Shown here: positions 33,201 to 45,700 of the stretch, one piece after another
How the letters are laid out: each line of letters begins with the position of its first letter
Position numbering within the stretch: the first letter of the stretch is position 1
Source: Andrena cerasifolii
Lineage: Eukaryota; Arthropoda; Insecta; Hymenoptera; Andrenidae
Direction: 5' to 3'
DNA: 64,000 nt
NCBI RefSeq assembly: GCF_050908995.1
Contig: NC_135120.1
Location: 19,667,433-19,731,432, forward strand
The notes under the pieces: model-generated
The model's database searches: none
What the model saw: the letters and a program-made list of their open reading frames with translations, nothing else
What the model was told of the DNA's origin: nothing
Position numbers and translations under genes: made by a program

Positions 33201-36200
33201 ATGGGTGATATAAAATCATTCTTTCACCAATGGTGCGCGAAAACCAGCAAGGAACCTCAGTTTGACGTGAGACCAACAGGTATAGTTTTTGATACATTGT
33301 AATGCTTCATTCGTATTAGAAAGAATTCTAAAAATATTCGCAATTTTTTTAGGGCCGAAACATCGGCAACGTTTCCTCTGTGAGCTACGTGTACCTGGAT
33401 TCGATTATGTGGGCGCAGGGAACTCGACTAACAAAAAGGATGCACAGGGCAACGCGGCTAGAGATTATGTGAATTATTTAGTCCGTTCGGGACACGTGAA
33501 TCCTAACGACGTTCCAAAGGAAGCAGGCATGGTTCAACCGCGAGATGCAGAACCTGTTAAGGCAGAGACTGTTAGCCCTTTAAAATCTGTGTTCCAAGAT
33601 GGGATGGGGCCGAACGATATCGGTCATGCGTACAGAGTTTATAACGAACATGGCCAAGGCAATTATACTTATATGGATAGAATAGCAGATCAGAAAAGAG
33701 TCGAGGATGCGGAGGATGTTGATGTAAATTCTGGAATTCACGGGAACTGGACCATAGAGAATGCTAAATCTAAGCTTCATCAATTTATGCAAACTAACAA
33801 AATTAACAGTGATTACAAGTATACCCCAGTTGGCCCAGATCACACGAGGTATGGGTTGTTTCAATGTAGCCCTTTATTTATGCATCGGATTGGACTTATT
33901 GCCGCAATATCATGATACTACTCGAACTCCCAGATTGTGTTTTCGAGTGACTGTACCATTTGAAAGTCGATAAGACCATACTGGAGTACACTATTTACTT
34001 GTGCGCAACGCTGGTGCAAGAGAAAGAAATTATTTTCTCTTGTGCACAGATGGAGATGATGTTTAACCAAAACTTTTATTGAAATGATTTAATAACAGTT
34101 TTGGTGCAATCAATCATATGAACTTATTGCAATGTGCTCCAATGTGGTCTTGGACATTTTCAAGTGGTAAGTTAAAATTATGTTTCGATGATTGTTTGTT
34201 GGATGCGTTATAGTTGAATATAAACATGCGTACATAAAACATTAATAATAAACGTATATGTATCTCCCATGTTCCCCCAGGAGTTTCATGGCTGAAATGA
34301 CATTTTATGTGAAACAACTTGGGAGAAGTATGTTGATAAATTGTTGAAACATTTTGAAGGAGTTAAGGATAACTAATTTTAATTGAACCTCTTTCAGATG
34401 TGACTGGTCGTGAAACTGGTTCGAACAAGCAGACCGCATCAAAAAGTTGCGCTCTATCTCTTGTCAGACAATTGTATCATCTTGGTGTCATTGAAGCATT
34501 CAGTGGTACTCTGAAGAAAAACAAAGAAATAGAGCAAATTAAACCGTATCCAGTGAAAATTTCACCAGATCTGGAAACACAGATATCCGATGTTCTGTCG
34601 AGTTTAAACATAACACCTGTGTCAGTGAAAGTAAATCCTGTACGTTTTAAATATAATTATCATATTGTTCATGATTCCTCGTTACCATCTCCATTGATTA
34701 CATTAGAAGTGGTAACAAGCATGAATTTCTATTATAGGTATCAGATGTAAAGGAAGAAACATCTACCGCTGCTGTTTCTTTATTAACAAATCAAGTGCTG
34801 GATGACTTTATCTCATCCGTGCCTCAACCTGCTGGTGTAGTAAGTTGGTCTCCGCCTCAACAAAATTGGAATCCATGGACCGGTTGCAACATAGACGAAG
34901 GGCCCTTAGCCACAATGTCTTTAGATCAAATGTCAGAAGACTTGCAACACGAGCAACGAGAAAGATTGCATCAAGACAGTAGTTTGCAAAAGAGTATGAA
35001 AGAAAGATCTAGCTTGCCAGTTTACACAAAGAAGAGTGAAATAATGAATGCCATCAACGATAACCCTGTAATCATTATCCGAGGAAACACCGGCTGTGGT
35101 AAAACGACACAAGTATGCCAGTTCATCTTGGACGATTACATTGCGTCCGGTCAAGGTGCATTTTGCAGTATCGCAATTACACAGCCTAGAAGAATATCTG
35201 CTGTATCTGTAGCTGATCGAGTAGCTGCCGAAAGATGCGAAAGTTTAGGACAATCTGTTGGTTATTCTGTGCGATTCGAATCATGTTTACCGAGGCCCTA
35301 CGGAAGCATAATGTTCTGCACTGTTGGCGTGCTTCTGAGAAAACTGGAAGGTGGATTAAGGGGTGTATCGCACGTGATAGTTGATGAAATTCATGAACGG
35401 GACGTGAATTCTGATTTCATTATGGTTGTTCTTCGCGACATGATTCACATATACCCGGATTTGCGAATTATTCTAATGTCGGCCACTATCGATACAACGT
35501 TGTTCAGTCATTATTTCAATAATTCCCCAGTGATAGAAATACCAGGTAGATCGTATCCTGTGCAACAATATTTCTTAGAAGATTGCATACAGTTAACAAA
35601 TTTTGTACCGCCTATGGATACCAGGAAAAGGAAGACTCGGGATTCGGATGATCTTCCGACAGACGGAGAACCAGACGAAAATCTGAATAAAGTCATTGGC
35701 ACGGATTACTCTGTACAAACTAAGAACGCTATGGGGCAACTTGCAGAGAAAGAGATAAGTTTCGAACTCATAGAAGCTCTACTGAAATACATCAAGAACC
35801 AAGGTATTTCAGGCGCTGTATTGATCTTTCTGCCTGGTTGGAACTTGATATTCGCGTTAATGAAACACCTACAACAGCATCCCATGTACGGAGGATCGGA
35901 ATACGTAATTATACCGTTGCATTCTCAATTGCCTAGAGAAGATCAACGTAAAGTTTTCGATCCCGTAGCACCGGGAATAACGAAAATCATCATAACTACG
36001 AATATCGCTGAAACATCGATTACGATTAACGACGTAGTCTATGTAATAGATTCCTGCAAAGCCAAAATGAAGCTGTTCACGTCCCACAACAACATGACAA
36101 ATTACGCCACTGTTTGGGCCAGTAAAACGAATTTGGAACAGAGGAAAGGCCGTGCTGGTCGCGTTAGGCCGGGATTCTGTTTCCATCTATGCTCCAGAGC

Positions 36201-37898
36201 GCGTTTCGATAAAATGGACGAACATATGACTCCAGAAATGTTTAGAACGCCTTTACACGAGCTAGCGTTGAGCATTAAATTGTTAAGATTAGGTAGCATT
36301 GGAAAGTTCTTATCGAAAGCAATTGAACCGCCACCGATAGATGCTGTGATTGAAGCTGAAGTTATATTACGAGGTACGTTTTTAATATACCGCTCCATTG
36401 TTACTTTGCCGTCTCGAGACTTGTTTTACAATGAATGCCCCTTTATTTCAGAGATGAAGTGTCTAGATGAGAATGACGAGCTAACGCCACTTGGTAAAAT
36501 ATTAGCTCGTTTACCCATAGAGCCACGTTTAGGCAAGATGATGATTCTGGGTTGCATGTTCCGCGTCGGAGATGCGCTCTCCACAATGGCTGCGAATAGC
36601 ACAACGTTCCCAGAGGTTTATAATATGGGACCGGACGTGAGACGATTGTCTGCGCAACAAAAGTGGTTCGCTGGTGCAAGGTACAGCGATCATGTGGCGA
36701 TGCTGCATGCATTCCAAGCGTGGGAGGAAGCTAGAGGCGGTGGAGAGTACGCAGAGCAAACATTTTGTGATTCGAAAAATTTAAGTATGCCCACGTTGAG
36801 GGTGACATGGGAAGCTAAAGTAGGTCCACATACCCGTTACTATTTAGTTATTTAAGAAAATATATGCTTATGATATACTTCACTCCCAGAATCAATTGCA
36901 AGCACTTCTGCAAAGCGCTGGTTTCCCAGAAGAAACCCTTTGTCCCACACCATTGAATTACCAGGCGGGCGCTGATGTTCGCCTTGACACAATTACTGCT
37001 TTGCTATGCATGGGTCTTTATCCAAATGTTTGTTTCCACAAAGAAAAAAGGAAGGTCCTGACTACCGAATCTAAGGCAGCACTGATTCACAAGACGTCAG
37101 TGAACTGTAGCAACTATGAGCAAAACTTCCCCTTTCCATTTTTCGTGTTCGGAGAAAAGGTAGATGATTAATCTTCTTCTTTCGAATAAACTTAATAATT
37201 GCACGCTGACGGGAACTTTTATTCTCTCTTACAGATTCGAACACGAGCAGTGTCTTGTAAGCAAATGACCATGGTATCTCCGATTCATTTGTTACTGTTC
37301 GGCTCACGAAAAGTCGAATACGTCGATGGCCTAGTCAAACTGGACAACTGGGTCAATTTGGATATGAATCCAATTCACGCGGCGGCAATAGTGGCTTTGC
37401 GGCCGGCCTTGGAAGGCCTTGTTGTAAAAGCCGCGAAGGAGCCAGAAACTATTCTGGAATTAAGTCCCACCGAAGAAAAAGTACCATCGCCACCATGACT
37501 CTTTTTAATGAAATTTACAAGCGACGCGAGTAAATGACACGTATCTTATTTCTTTCTTATAGGTATTGAGCTTAATCAAGTCATTGTGCGGAATGAATGC
37601 CTGCCGTTTCGAACTGGATCAGATTACAGGCGGTGGCTTCCAATCGCGAAGGCCACCGAGGGGACATTCGACTGGTTTTCAATCAGACAGCGGTAACTCC
37701 GCGAAAATGATGCGAGGAAACGGTGGTTTCCGCGGATCTCCTCGTGGCGGCGGTGGTTTCGGTGGCGGTGACTACTCAAGAAATGACTACGGTGGACACA
37801 GAGGCGGTGCGAATAGAGGATACGGGATGAATAATTCACGCGGAAGAGGAGGTGGAGGAGGAAATTGGGGTGGTAGAGGTTTCCGTGGTCGCTATTAA
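33201..37898 (+). CDS. mle: ATP-dependent RNA helicase A (maleless / DHX9)
   Basis: A DEIH-box 3'-5' helicase that unwinds double-stranded RNA and RNA:DNA hybrids in the nucleus. In flies it also loads roX RNA onto the dosage-compensation complex. Nine exons: 33,201-33,279; 33,353-33,848; 34,281-34,327; 34,398-34,630; 34,738-36,373; 36,452-36,819; 36,890-37,159; 37,235-37,480; 37,563-37,898. All phases close, giving 1,236 residues. In order: dsRBD1 from MGDIKSFFHQWC (with GNSTNKKDAQGNAARDYV); dsRBD2 (KYTPVGPDHTR to QTASKSCALSLVRQLYHLG); the linker SWSPPQQNWNPW; Walker A GNTGCGKTT near residue 401; DEIH near 500; MSATID near 532; motif VI QRKGRAGRVRPG near 754; the HA2 and OB-fold region; and a Gly/Arg-rich RGG tail. 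Intron 5 (78 bp) is stop-free and in frame. AATAAA occurs at 38,438. Without an obvious need for X dosage compensation in a haplodiploid host, a general RNA-helicase role is likely (inference). Confidence 0.96.
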
Positions 37899-39786
37899 TC
37901 CATATTCGAATCAGGGGATGAGTGAAACAAAACCGTCCTGATCCGTAGATGGCTTAGTATTCCACGTGGGTCACACACTGGAATTAATAGACGCAACGCA
38001 TGGATCTTTTTTGTTCTTATTCGCAAACTGATGTTACTTTTAAGAATGATAGTTTCCAACATATTTCGGACAAAGTACTTTATCGTACATTGTGCATTCG
38101 GTGTTGATTTTTCGTTCTTTCTTAGCACGGAACTATTGCACGAGTAACAGCTGCTACATGGCTTCTGCCTTCTCGTGTATGGCGTTTAAAAAAGAAGATA
38201 ATCCGTTTGTTTCTATCAAAAGCATGGAGACCAGGACTGCGAACGTATTAATAATCTTCAAAATAAGCGATTAAAAGTTGACGACAGTGTGTAACTGATG
38301 TTTCATACGACTATATATCACCCTGACAATGTATTTGTAAACACAGTATATTTATGTTTATAATACCTTTCTTTAAAACAAGCACACTTATGTATTTTAT
38401 GAATACCACTTATGTAATCTGTCTGAATAACAGTACAAATAAAACGTCAAAACCCATTGATCTTGAGTGTCCAGTAAAACGTCAAGCAGTGTATTCTACA
38501 AATGTCGCGAGGTAGTGATTCAAAAGCGGCATCCCCTAATGATGCGCCACGTAGGGTCGCAATTGAAATCGTCATGAAACGCACTACGGCATTACCTACC
38601 GTCCAATAGATTCGCGGAAACGGAATGCCCACAGCCATCTAACGGGCGCGAAGGAAATAGAGAGAAATAAGTTTCTGTATCTCGTGATTTCGTAGGTCTA
38701 TTTGTGAACACGTCAGGGACCGAGCACGGTATAACGTCATATAACGTCCGTAGCATTGGTCGGTGGTCAGGTGTAGTGGAACGCGTAGAAAAATGGCGAA
38801 GGCCTGCGTGTAAAGACGATCGTCAACAGAGTTGACAGAAACTAATGAAATTGGCCACTGTCAAACGTGACAAACGTAATGCGCGAGAGATGCTGCTTCT
38901 AGTCTGCGCCGTCTTGGTGCGTCTCGTGTGATCGGCTGGGCCGCTTCGGGAACAGTGTTGAGACTCGAGTGTGAAAGCGACGAGAAAGAGAGATACAAAA
39001 AAGGGGATCCAGGAGACCCAGGTGGTTGCGAAACGTCACTAATCACAACACGGAACGGGCCACTTCAAGGCAAGGCGTTCCACCTTCTACCGTGTTCTAA
39101 GGGGGCAACCTCCTCTATACAGTAAAAATAGTGCGATAATGCGAGCGACCAAGTATCACGAGGTTCGGCGGATCCCCGTGGTGGAGTCGCGATGACCTGA
39201 TTCAATCGTGGTCGTTCTAAAAGTGTATCTCCCGATCTTGAACCCGCGTATCGTGCTACGTTATGTGCAGTTATGCATCTGACATTTGGACTCTGCGAAC
39301 GTTCGTTAAGGCGGCTCTTTTAGCCGTATTTGGCAATTAGCGCGACACAGAGTCACGGTTTATTAGGAACCGCGTCAAGAGCGTGCGATTTGCGCGTTTT
39401 AACGATGCCTCGTCTCTCGATTCATCTTTGATACGACCCCTACGAATACCGCCCCCGGTACAGTCCAAGTACCAAGTACTGCTCAGGGTTGAGTGTAATG
39501 ATCGTTTTAATGTTACATTAACGTTTTGTAGAAAGACAGTTCGTCCGGTCTGTGTAGTAATTAATAGTGACTTGACTTCTATTGTTGTGCAATAACATGC
39601 GTCTGACGTGTCATTCTTTATAATATTAGCTCCTTGGCAAAATGCCTAAAAAGTAGCTTGAGGCTGAATGCTGGGTATTTCGGAGAAAAATGTGGGATGT
39701 GCCGCAAGGGGAGAAGCGTGGAGCGCGATATCGAATGGGTACGATTTGAATGCTTATTTGGAACTTGTCTATTTTAGGTGTAACAA
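37899..39786. other. maleless 3' UTR and sunday driver 5' region
   Basis: The maleless 3' UTR probably ends after AATAAA at 38,438-38,443. The following stretch up to 39,786 should hold the promoter and 5' UTR of the next gene. An acceptor (ctattttag) at 39,768-39,777, just before its start codon, indicates at least one upstream non-coding exon, which I cannot place. No other exon is supported. Confidence 0.45.
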
Positions 39787-42700
39787 ATGAGTCAGACAGA
39801 GATGGATCAAGAAACGGTATATGGCACGCATGAAGACAGCCATGTGGTCATGTCGGAGAAGGTGCAGTCTCTGGCTGGCCGTATTTACCAGGAGTTCGAG
39901 AAGATGATAGCCCGCTATGACGAAGACGTGGTGAAGGACTTAATGCCCTACGTAGTCAATGTTCTAGAATGTCTAGATATATCTTATACCGAGAACCAAG
40001 AGCGCGAGGTAGAATTAGAATTATTAAGAGAGGACAATGACCAACTGATAACGCAGTACGAAAGGGAGAAACAGTTAAGAAAAACATCCGATCAGGTGTG
40101 ATTTAAATCTTTGTAATACCGTCGTTATGTCGTCGATTGTTGTTAGACAATTAACACCTAAACTTTTTCTAACTAGAAACTGCTTGAACTCGAAGACGCC
40201 GCGGAAGATGAGAGGAAAGAACTTTTATCAAAAATTGATAGTTTGGAATCAATTGTAAGAATGTTGGAACTAAGGACAAAGAATTCACACGATCACGGTA
40301 CAAAAGTCAATGGCTCTCCCAGTCCATCCCTTCACAGAACATCCCTTCACAGTAGAGTAGAATGATTTTTTTTTTTCGTTATATGTTTGTTTAATTATTC
40401 AGTGGGACAAATTTGGTTGGACAGATTGCGGCTTAGATGTATGCATGCACATTTACGAAGGTTTATGTCAGTATTTTGCTTTTTACTGTTAAGTGCTTTC
40501 AGTTATCAGGGTATTTAATAGAGCGGATTGATTTGATTGTATGTTATAATTTGTTATACCAATTTGTTTCACTGTACATAGATATATTTATTTAGGCTTA
40601 GGGTGTGTTCTGTTGCAATTAATCCTGAAACTTGAATTAATATAGCAGATATGGAATATCAGTTTTTGTGTTTGTTTAGTTATACGTCTTGAAGAAAAAG
40701 AGGCGGAGCTAAAGCGAGAATATACCCGGCTGCATGAGAGATACACAGAGTTATTTAAGACGCATGTAGATTATATGGAAAGGACAAAGATGTTAGTTGG
40801 AAGTACGGAAAGATTAGAAAATGCGGCTAGTGGTCGTGGCTCGTCCCGTTTACCGTCCCTTGGACTAGGGCACATGTCTCGGAGTTCTGGACCATTGAGT
40901 TACGGTTTTCAGAGTTTAGAGGCCAGTATGAACGCGGACGATATTCAAGACGATAGCCCGCTAAATGCTGCTAATTTAAAAACCGAAATGTTGGACAGTA
41001 GTAGCGAAGCAGCTATTGAAACGTCTGATAAGAGTCAGTTAACTGACAAACCAGTACAAGCTAACAAGACAACAGCAATTTCAAGACGTACGTTGATCCA
41101 GCTATTGTTGAATTTTAATCTACAGTTTATCTTGTACGCTCAGCTCTTATTTACTAAGCGCACCGCGATATTCGTAACTTATTTTACCGTATTACTCATA
41201 GACGAAAGTCCAGAGACGGAAGTACCTCCGCCATTGGTTACACCCACGTCTCCTACAGTAGAGAAAGTAGCTACTCCTTTGAGCGGAAGGAGTAGAACGG
41301 AGAGGGAGCAACGAAGCGGGAATACATTGTATCAGGAACTCAGTTTTCAGGATGCTGACGCATTGGGTGAAATGGACGAAGGAGCAGATATCACTGGTAA
41401 TCATTCACAACAATTCGTAGATACGATTTGGCATAGTTCTGGAATTTGTTTTTAAATCTAATACCTAATCCTTAAAATCTTAGGTAGTTGGGTTCATCCT
41501 GGAGAATATGCCTCGTCGGGTATGTCTCATAAAATAACTAAAAATTCATTGATATCTGGCATCTTCCGTTTATTAATTCTTTGAGTTCTAACTTACTCTT
41601 ATATACAATAGAAAGATTCATACTCTGTACCGCTATATACTTGATCAGTGACGAATCGAATAGTACAATACTCGTTTTGTATTCAACAAGCATGTTCCAC
41701 TTTCCTTCATTAACAGTGATAGATTAATGTTCATGAATTTTGTAAAAAAAAAGTACTATTTCATTAAAATAAATCTCTACTATCATTACTGCATATTACA
41801 AATTGTCAGATATTAAATCGTACATGATTACTTTGAACTCTGAGGGTTAATACTATAATTACAGTTATAGAATGTCGGTCGAAAAAAGCTATCGTCTTTA
41901 AATTGCATTATATAGAAATTCATACACTAATGCATTTTTCTGTGTTTTCTTGTTTGCCTTCACACATCTACTGGATATGGTCATCTTTTGACTACATAAT
42001 TGCATGATTTAAATAACCTTCCATGCAGTCAACGACAACTTCTTTGGTAAGATACTACTAATTTTAGTTTCACCTCACAGCCACAGTTTCATTATTTATT
42101 TATTTATTTATTTTACGGGACACATCCTTTAGATACAATAAAGCATATAGCTAAGTAAGAGTCAGTCTGTAATAATAAGCCTATATAACGGACGAGAAAA
42201 ATATATACACAGTCGTTTCGCGGCATGGACACAAGAGAACATAGAATAAGATATATACATAAAAACTGCCTTAAACAAAAAAAAAACAGAAATATATATT
42301 TACATAAAGACATAGAGATGTGGTTTGATTTTCTATTGAAAAAAATCAGAAACAGAGAAAGGAAAAATAATTAAAGCAAAAGTAAAAGTAACAATAACGG
42401 TATGGTAGTCAGCTCTAACTCAGTAATAGCTTGCGCCTTGAGTCATTGAAGCGACCCATTAAAAAGGTCTAAACAGGAGAAGGAAGAGTTCGCCGTTTCG
42501 CAGCATCTATGAATGGGTCATGCGTACCGTACTGAGACTTAGGACAGCCTATCCGAAAGTAGAGCTTACGACGTATGTTACGCGACATCCCCGTAATCAT
42601 GTTCACTACGGCTCATAGGAGTTCCCCTTTTAAATGCAGCGAAGCGTAGAAATAGATGTTGAATCCTTTCCAGATGCCTGAAATCTTTAGCATATAAGGG

Positions 42701-45700
42701 AAAGTATATTACGGAGTAGTAGGTTAGATGCGGTAACACAATAGTTTGATACAATGTTTTAAGAGTGAAAGTACGCTTGAAATCAGGAGCTGCGCGTTTA
42801 ATAAAATATAGAGCTCTCGATGTCTTGGCATAAGCGCGAGAGACGTGTGAAGAGAAAGTTAATTTACTGTCTACAGAGTGCAAAGCTAAGTTACCAAGGC
42901 TGTAATAGACAACAAGTGGACAAAAGCCACGGTAAAAGCGCATAACATAACACTTACTGGTGTTAAGACCTAAATTGTTACCTGCACACCAGCTTTCAAT
43001 GCGACTCAAATCCGCCTGCAGGTTCTGCGCATCATGCAAACATGAGACAGCCTTAAATAATTTAATATCATCGGCGTAGAGTAAAAATTTGGCGTTTAGA
43101 ATAACATTTGCGATGCCATTAACAAGTAGTAAGAATAGCAGTGGGCCGAGGTGGGATCCTTGTGGAACCCCAGATGTAGAGCAGAAACTAGTCGATATCG
43201 AACTGCCAACTTTTACTACATAAGAGCGCCGATGCAAATAGCTACTAATCCAGCGAAGAATATTATCGCTCATGCCAAGTTCCTTAAGTTTATTGCATAA
43301 TATGCCACGATCAATCATTATGCTTTACTAAATGTACCAAAACAAAATGTACTTTTTTCAGGAATGGGCAAAGAGGTGGAGAACCTTATTATGGAAAATA
43401 ATGAGCTTTTAGCCACCAAGTGAGTATTGCGTTAATGTCTGGCAAATGTATTTAATATTAATCATACCATTTGCTCACATCTACATTACCCTTTTTCTCA
43501 GAAATGCTCTTAACGTCGTTAAAGATGACTTGATCATCAAAGTGGACGAACTGACAAGGTAGAATAATAATCGTGAAATATTGTTTCATTGAATGAATTC
43601 AATAATAGTGCAGGTACAAGCATATGTATGCGAATGTCTTTACAGCGAGCAAGAAATATTACGCGAAGAAGTTCGAGGTTTGCAAGAAACCAGAGAACGT
43701 TTACGGCAGAAGGTCGCCGCACTTGAGAAGGAATTGAAGAAAGTGAAAGAAGAAGCCGAGGCAGCGGCGAAGGCAACCAAGAGCAACGACGAGGAAGATT
43801 TACCATTGGCGCAGAGGATGAGGTTTACGAGAGTGGAAATGGCCCGAGTGCTCATGGAGAGAAACCAGTACAAAGAACGATTTATGGAGCTTCAAGAAGC
43901 AGTCAGATGGACAGAATTGATAAGAGCCTACAAGACTGATCCTACTAGTATATCAAGGGGAAAAGGTTCGGTGTGGAAGTTGTTAGTATCACTTGCACAG
44001 AAAGAGAATCTAATACTGGATCAGTTAATTTACAATTTTCCCTTGTTTCTTTGTCTGTAGTTTTAGTAGTCTCTTCACAGGACCTGCAGACCGAGGAGCC
44101 TTGGTTCGAGGACCACACACACTCTTACCTCACATTAGATACAGTGCGCCGACAAATCAAGTTGTTCCGGCACCACCCTTGGACACCATGCGTAGACGTA
44201 CGTTGAAAGGTCGCCATGAGTTTTTCGACCAGGGAGACACCATGTGAGAAATCAATCAAATTCTAATACACGCACTTAGGTATTACTGTCATCTTGACAC
44301 TAAAAGCCTGCCAAATTTCTCTCTATTCCTCAACACTCGGACACCGGATGCCCGAGGAATGACGCGGGGTCCTGCCGGGGCATTTTCACCCATCGTGAAA
44401 ATTTCAGACATATTTGTACATTCTGAAGGGAGGTTTTGTAAGAAATTTTGCTGTCGTTATTTTTTTAGCATTATTTTGTTATTATTTAATATCTTATTCA
44501 TCAATACTAGAAAAAATCCGACATTCGGTGTGCGAGGGTTAAATAGAGATATATTTCTTTATCGCTATGCTCTCTTTTATCTGCAATCTTAAGATGCTGT
44601 GATCATTGTTTGTACAACGAAAGTTTTTACACAGGGGCACAATCGCAACAAGTTTTACACATACGTTTTATCTTAATATTATTTTATTAGAGCTATTGCG
44701 GCAACAAAAAGGACAGAGTTTTATATTCTGCGCGAGACGGAATTTTGATATCTTTATGTTTGAGTGACTTTCTGTTGAATCGACCTCATCTTTGCAGATT
44801 AGAGTCCTCTTTGGTCAGTTGGGATCCATAATCTTTTCTCGCGACTTTCAATTAGCCTTGATCACTGTTACGAAATGTGAGTCACTTCTAAATAATTTGT
44901 TGCCTCAACGAGTTACAAATGTGATGGTTTTTAACAAATTTATCGCGACAATATTCACCTGCCGCTTCTTTCCTAATGAGAAAAAAGACAGCGGATGTGT
45001 ATCGTACGCGCGGTGTCGTATACTCTTGTAACGGCGATTATAGTCCATTGTACACAGACAAGAATGTCCTCCTTTTTGACAATTTTGTTATTACTATTTA
45101 GAACGTCTGTTCTTCTTATAGTTTTTCGGACATAAAAAAAGAATTGTACATTATCATGTGTATATTATAATATGAGATCTACCACTTGCAGCAGTGGTCA
45201 TACGGTTCGATCAAAGTAATCGCTAATTTAGTGATTAAAGTAAATTATTTGTTACCAAGAGTCATGCTTGAGAAGCAGTAGTTTTGTAAATAAAAAAAAG
45301 TTTGTACATTTTAGAAGGAAGAATAATATAAGATCATTATTCGTCAACAAATAAACGAAGTTTTGACCATGTTATAAACTTGGCTTTTATTTCACTTTCG
45401 CTCTGCACTTGATTTTTCGCTCGGGTTTCGTCCTTGCCTCCTTCGTGGCTGTTGTCAAGAGATACCTGGTTATTCTGGTTATCGGTGGGGGTGCTTATTG
45501 GCCAGCAGGTAAATCTGTTCTGTTCTATCTCTAACATTCCGCTTTTAAACCTGGATGTAAATTTCCTTTATGGAAGTAGTAGCGACGCTGAGCATTAGAT
45601 ACGAGGGAAAGAACAGTCAGATTAAGACTTCGTTCGAATTCAAGAGAGTGTCCGGTCATCAAGACAGTCCTCGTAGGAACAAATGGTTGAGCAAACGACA

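Noticed and set aside
38447..38638. Minus-strand 63-codon frame downstream of maleless
   Set aside because: No homology or conserved pattern; lies at the maleless 3' end.
40298..40366. Read-through of sunday driver exon 2 to a stop after about 22 codons
   Set aside because: Homology and phase show splicing at 40,297; no AATAAA found before the next exon.
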